Both the position numbers and the translations under genes were made by a program. From positions 68,493,106 through 68,557,105 of the forward strand of contig NW_023601104.1 of NCBI RefSeq assembly GCF_014898055.3: a DNA stretch of 64,000 nucleotides, read 5' to 3'. This stretch comes from Talpa occidentalis. Its lineage: Eukaryota > Chordata > Mammalia > Eulipotyphla > Talpidae. The notes beneath the pieces were generated by a model, which worked only from the letters and a program-made list of their open reading frames with translations, searched no databases and was not told the DNA's origin. Each line of letters starts with the position of its first letter. Within the stretch, counting starts at the first letter, position 1. Of this stretch, positions 1 through 64,000 are shown piece after piece.

Positions 1-37
1 AGAAAACCAAAAAGAAAGCTAAAAAATGGGAATTCAG

Positions 38-106
38 CTAAACAAGTTTAAATAGAACTCTTTGTGGCTATTATCACTGCAGCTATCACCATTAGTAGTA
101 ATTGAA
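38..106 (+). repeat. 69-bp local duplication, copy 1
   Basis: This segment (starting ctaaacaagttta) recurs at 2370-2438 in the same orientation with only a few mismatches, 2,332 bp away. The two copies lie on either side of exon a. It matches no repeat family I recognise. The similarity may extend left of the window. Confidence 0.85.
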
Positions 107-598
107 TAGAAAAGGAATCCCACCAGCTTTGATGAGAAGAGTAGATCTGGAGGCCAAGGAAAATGATGAGCATTCCTCATAGCGGGTTAAGTATGTGGGA
201 TGGCAGTGAAGGAAGCTGGACATCTGTGGGTACACTGGGGAGCAATTGTTAGAAAAGGGGCTGTGCAGAGGAGCCAACATTGTCCTATGAATAAAGAGGT
301 ACTCACGTGACTAACTCTGGGTTTCTAACTGGAATACATGATTTAGTAAATATTCTTTGGCTTTTTATATCTAAATTACATAGTCATGTACAGTCCATGT
401 TTAATTATTATTTTATCTTTCTTCATGTATCTGACATGTTTTTCACTACAGAAAGACATTTTCTCCATCTAAATCACTTTAACATAATTAAACATGCAAT
501 TAGAATGCATTACATAAAATGTAGGTGATCTTATGTTTTCAAATGCCTCCTTTAGAAATGGAATGTAGCAATTAATTAATTAAATGTTGTTGTTTTAG

Positions 599-63096
<62,498 letters not shown>

Positions 63097-63107
63097 AGAG
63101 ATTAAAG

Positions 63108-63393
63108 GGGCCTCCCTAGTGGCACAGGGATTAAAGGTCAGCACAATCAAGCCAACAGCAGCCACCACAGCATGAGTTCCATCTCTAGCTGGGGAGCTAA
63201 CCCACATGGGGCAGCAGACTTTTCCTGTCTTGCCCACTGCTCCCCTCAGCAGTGTATCTCAGTAGATCCACCTGTTCTACTCCCCACTCCATCTCTGGTG
63301 AATCCTTTCACACACACACACTGTCCCCTGCCTGGCATCTCTGACCCCAGTTCTTGTATGCATAAATAAAAAACAAATATTAAAAAAAAAGGG
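63108..63393 (+). mobile_element. tRNA-derived SINE, sense, diverged
   Basis: Head ggcctccctagtggcacagg, the ACTATGAAGCAATC-type region degraded, a small (ca)n insertion at 63311-63320, end tatgcataaataaa. The duplication agagattaaag is exact at 63097-63107 and 63394-63404. Confidence 0.9.
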
Positions 63394-63404
63394 AGAGATT
63401 AAAG

Positions 63405-63890
63405 AAAGAAGCCATAAGAGCATATCAATATGAAATTCTGTTATAACAATCTAGATTCTCCATGACTATCCTGCGAAGACTAGATTTAGCACAGAAAAGT
63501 TATGGTTTTTTTACACAAAGAAGTAACATTCTTGGAGCTGTACCTTTGAAAGGTTTGTGGAAGAAGAGATGGGAGGCAGGGAAACAGTTAAGAGACTTCT
63601 AGGATAATCCAACAGAGATATTACAAATACCTGGATAGGATGGGACAGTTAAATGTAAGTGAACCCCTTTGTAAGTGAAAGCCAAAGAGTAAGGACATTC
63701 GTCAGTGAAGGAAGATTACTTCTAAAATTTATGTTGAAGAGGAAAGATAACATTACTGTAGGTGCTTTCACTTAACTCATAGGACTATGTGCTACTTTCT
63801 ACTTCCTCTGTAAAACAAACTGATTCCTCCAGTAGATTCACATATTTATCGAGTTGCCTGTATTTTTTCAAAATCTCATGTCAGCACTTT
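63405..63890. other. Intron, no recognised element
   Basis: Unique-looking sequence. No exon completing LRRC9 was found. Confidence 0.4.
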
Positions 63891-63892
63891 TA

Positions 63893-64000
63893 TTTTTTTT
63901 AAAGATTTATTTATTTTTATACAAGAGCTGGGGTACAGGCCAGAGGCGTGGGAGAGTGAGAGGATTCACCAGAGACCGACTCAGGAGCAGAACAGGCAGA
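63893..64000 (-). mobile_element. tRNA-derived SINE, antisense, cut by the window end
   Basis: T-rich tail, tatttatttttatacaagag, then ggggtacaggccagaggcgt gggagagtgagaggattcac. The head lies beyond the window. Confidence 0.9.

Overview
The window is intronic and exonic DNA of one large vertebrate gene. It is AT-rich, about two thirds interspersed repeats, and contains 24 short exons with GT-AG borders and compatible phases. These encode about 1,196 consecutive codons of a leucine-rich-repeat protein that I recognise from memory as LRRC9, on the + strand. Both ends of the gene lie outside: the N-terminal LRR block (roughly 200 residues in the human protein) is upstream of position 599, and the last C-terminal exon(s) are downstream of 62542. 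No other protein-coding gene is supported; the remaining open frames lie in transposons or in unrecognised intron.

Layout. 599-6166: four exons encoding the end of the first LRR block and a coiled-coil/linker. 6167-16023: a 9.9-kb intron holding SINEs and a nearly full-length but rearranged antisense LINE-1 (8880-14048), which itself carries a solo LTR. 16024-28587: seven exons covering the non-LRR middle region and the start of the second LRR block. 31985-46582: nine exons, mostly SDS22-type LRRs. 50416-62542: four exons with the final LRRs and LRR cap. The two densest repeat regions are 46.8-50.2 kb (a young L1 inside an old one) and 59.3-62.3 kb (a CpG-rich retrocopy-like block, three SINEs and L1 pieces).

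Organism. MIR, L2, MER5A-like and MLT1-like fossils indicate a placental mammal. The lineage marker is a tRNA-derived SINE of about 270 bp, with pol III A/B boxes, a body ending in (ATAA)n, and 11-18 bp target-site duplications, present here in about 16 copies of at least two subfamilies. L1 3' ends resemble those of Laurasiatheria. My best guess is a bat of the rhinolophoid group, at low confidence. A young L1 fragment with a perfect target-site duplication shows recent L1 activity.

How it works together. All exons splice in one continuous frame with no stop, so the gene appears functional. LRRC9 has no well-established biochemical role that I know of; its SDS22-like repeats suggest a protein-interaction scaffold. 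The hunt section concentrates on the transposon biology, where the window is most informative: a possible SINE 3' transduction, shortened SINE forms, a tail-only insertion, a scrambled L1, a 3'-truncated L1, a palindrome, and a CpG-rich retrocopy of unknown origin.
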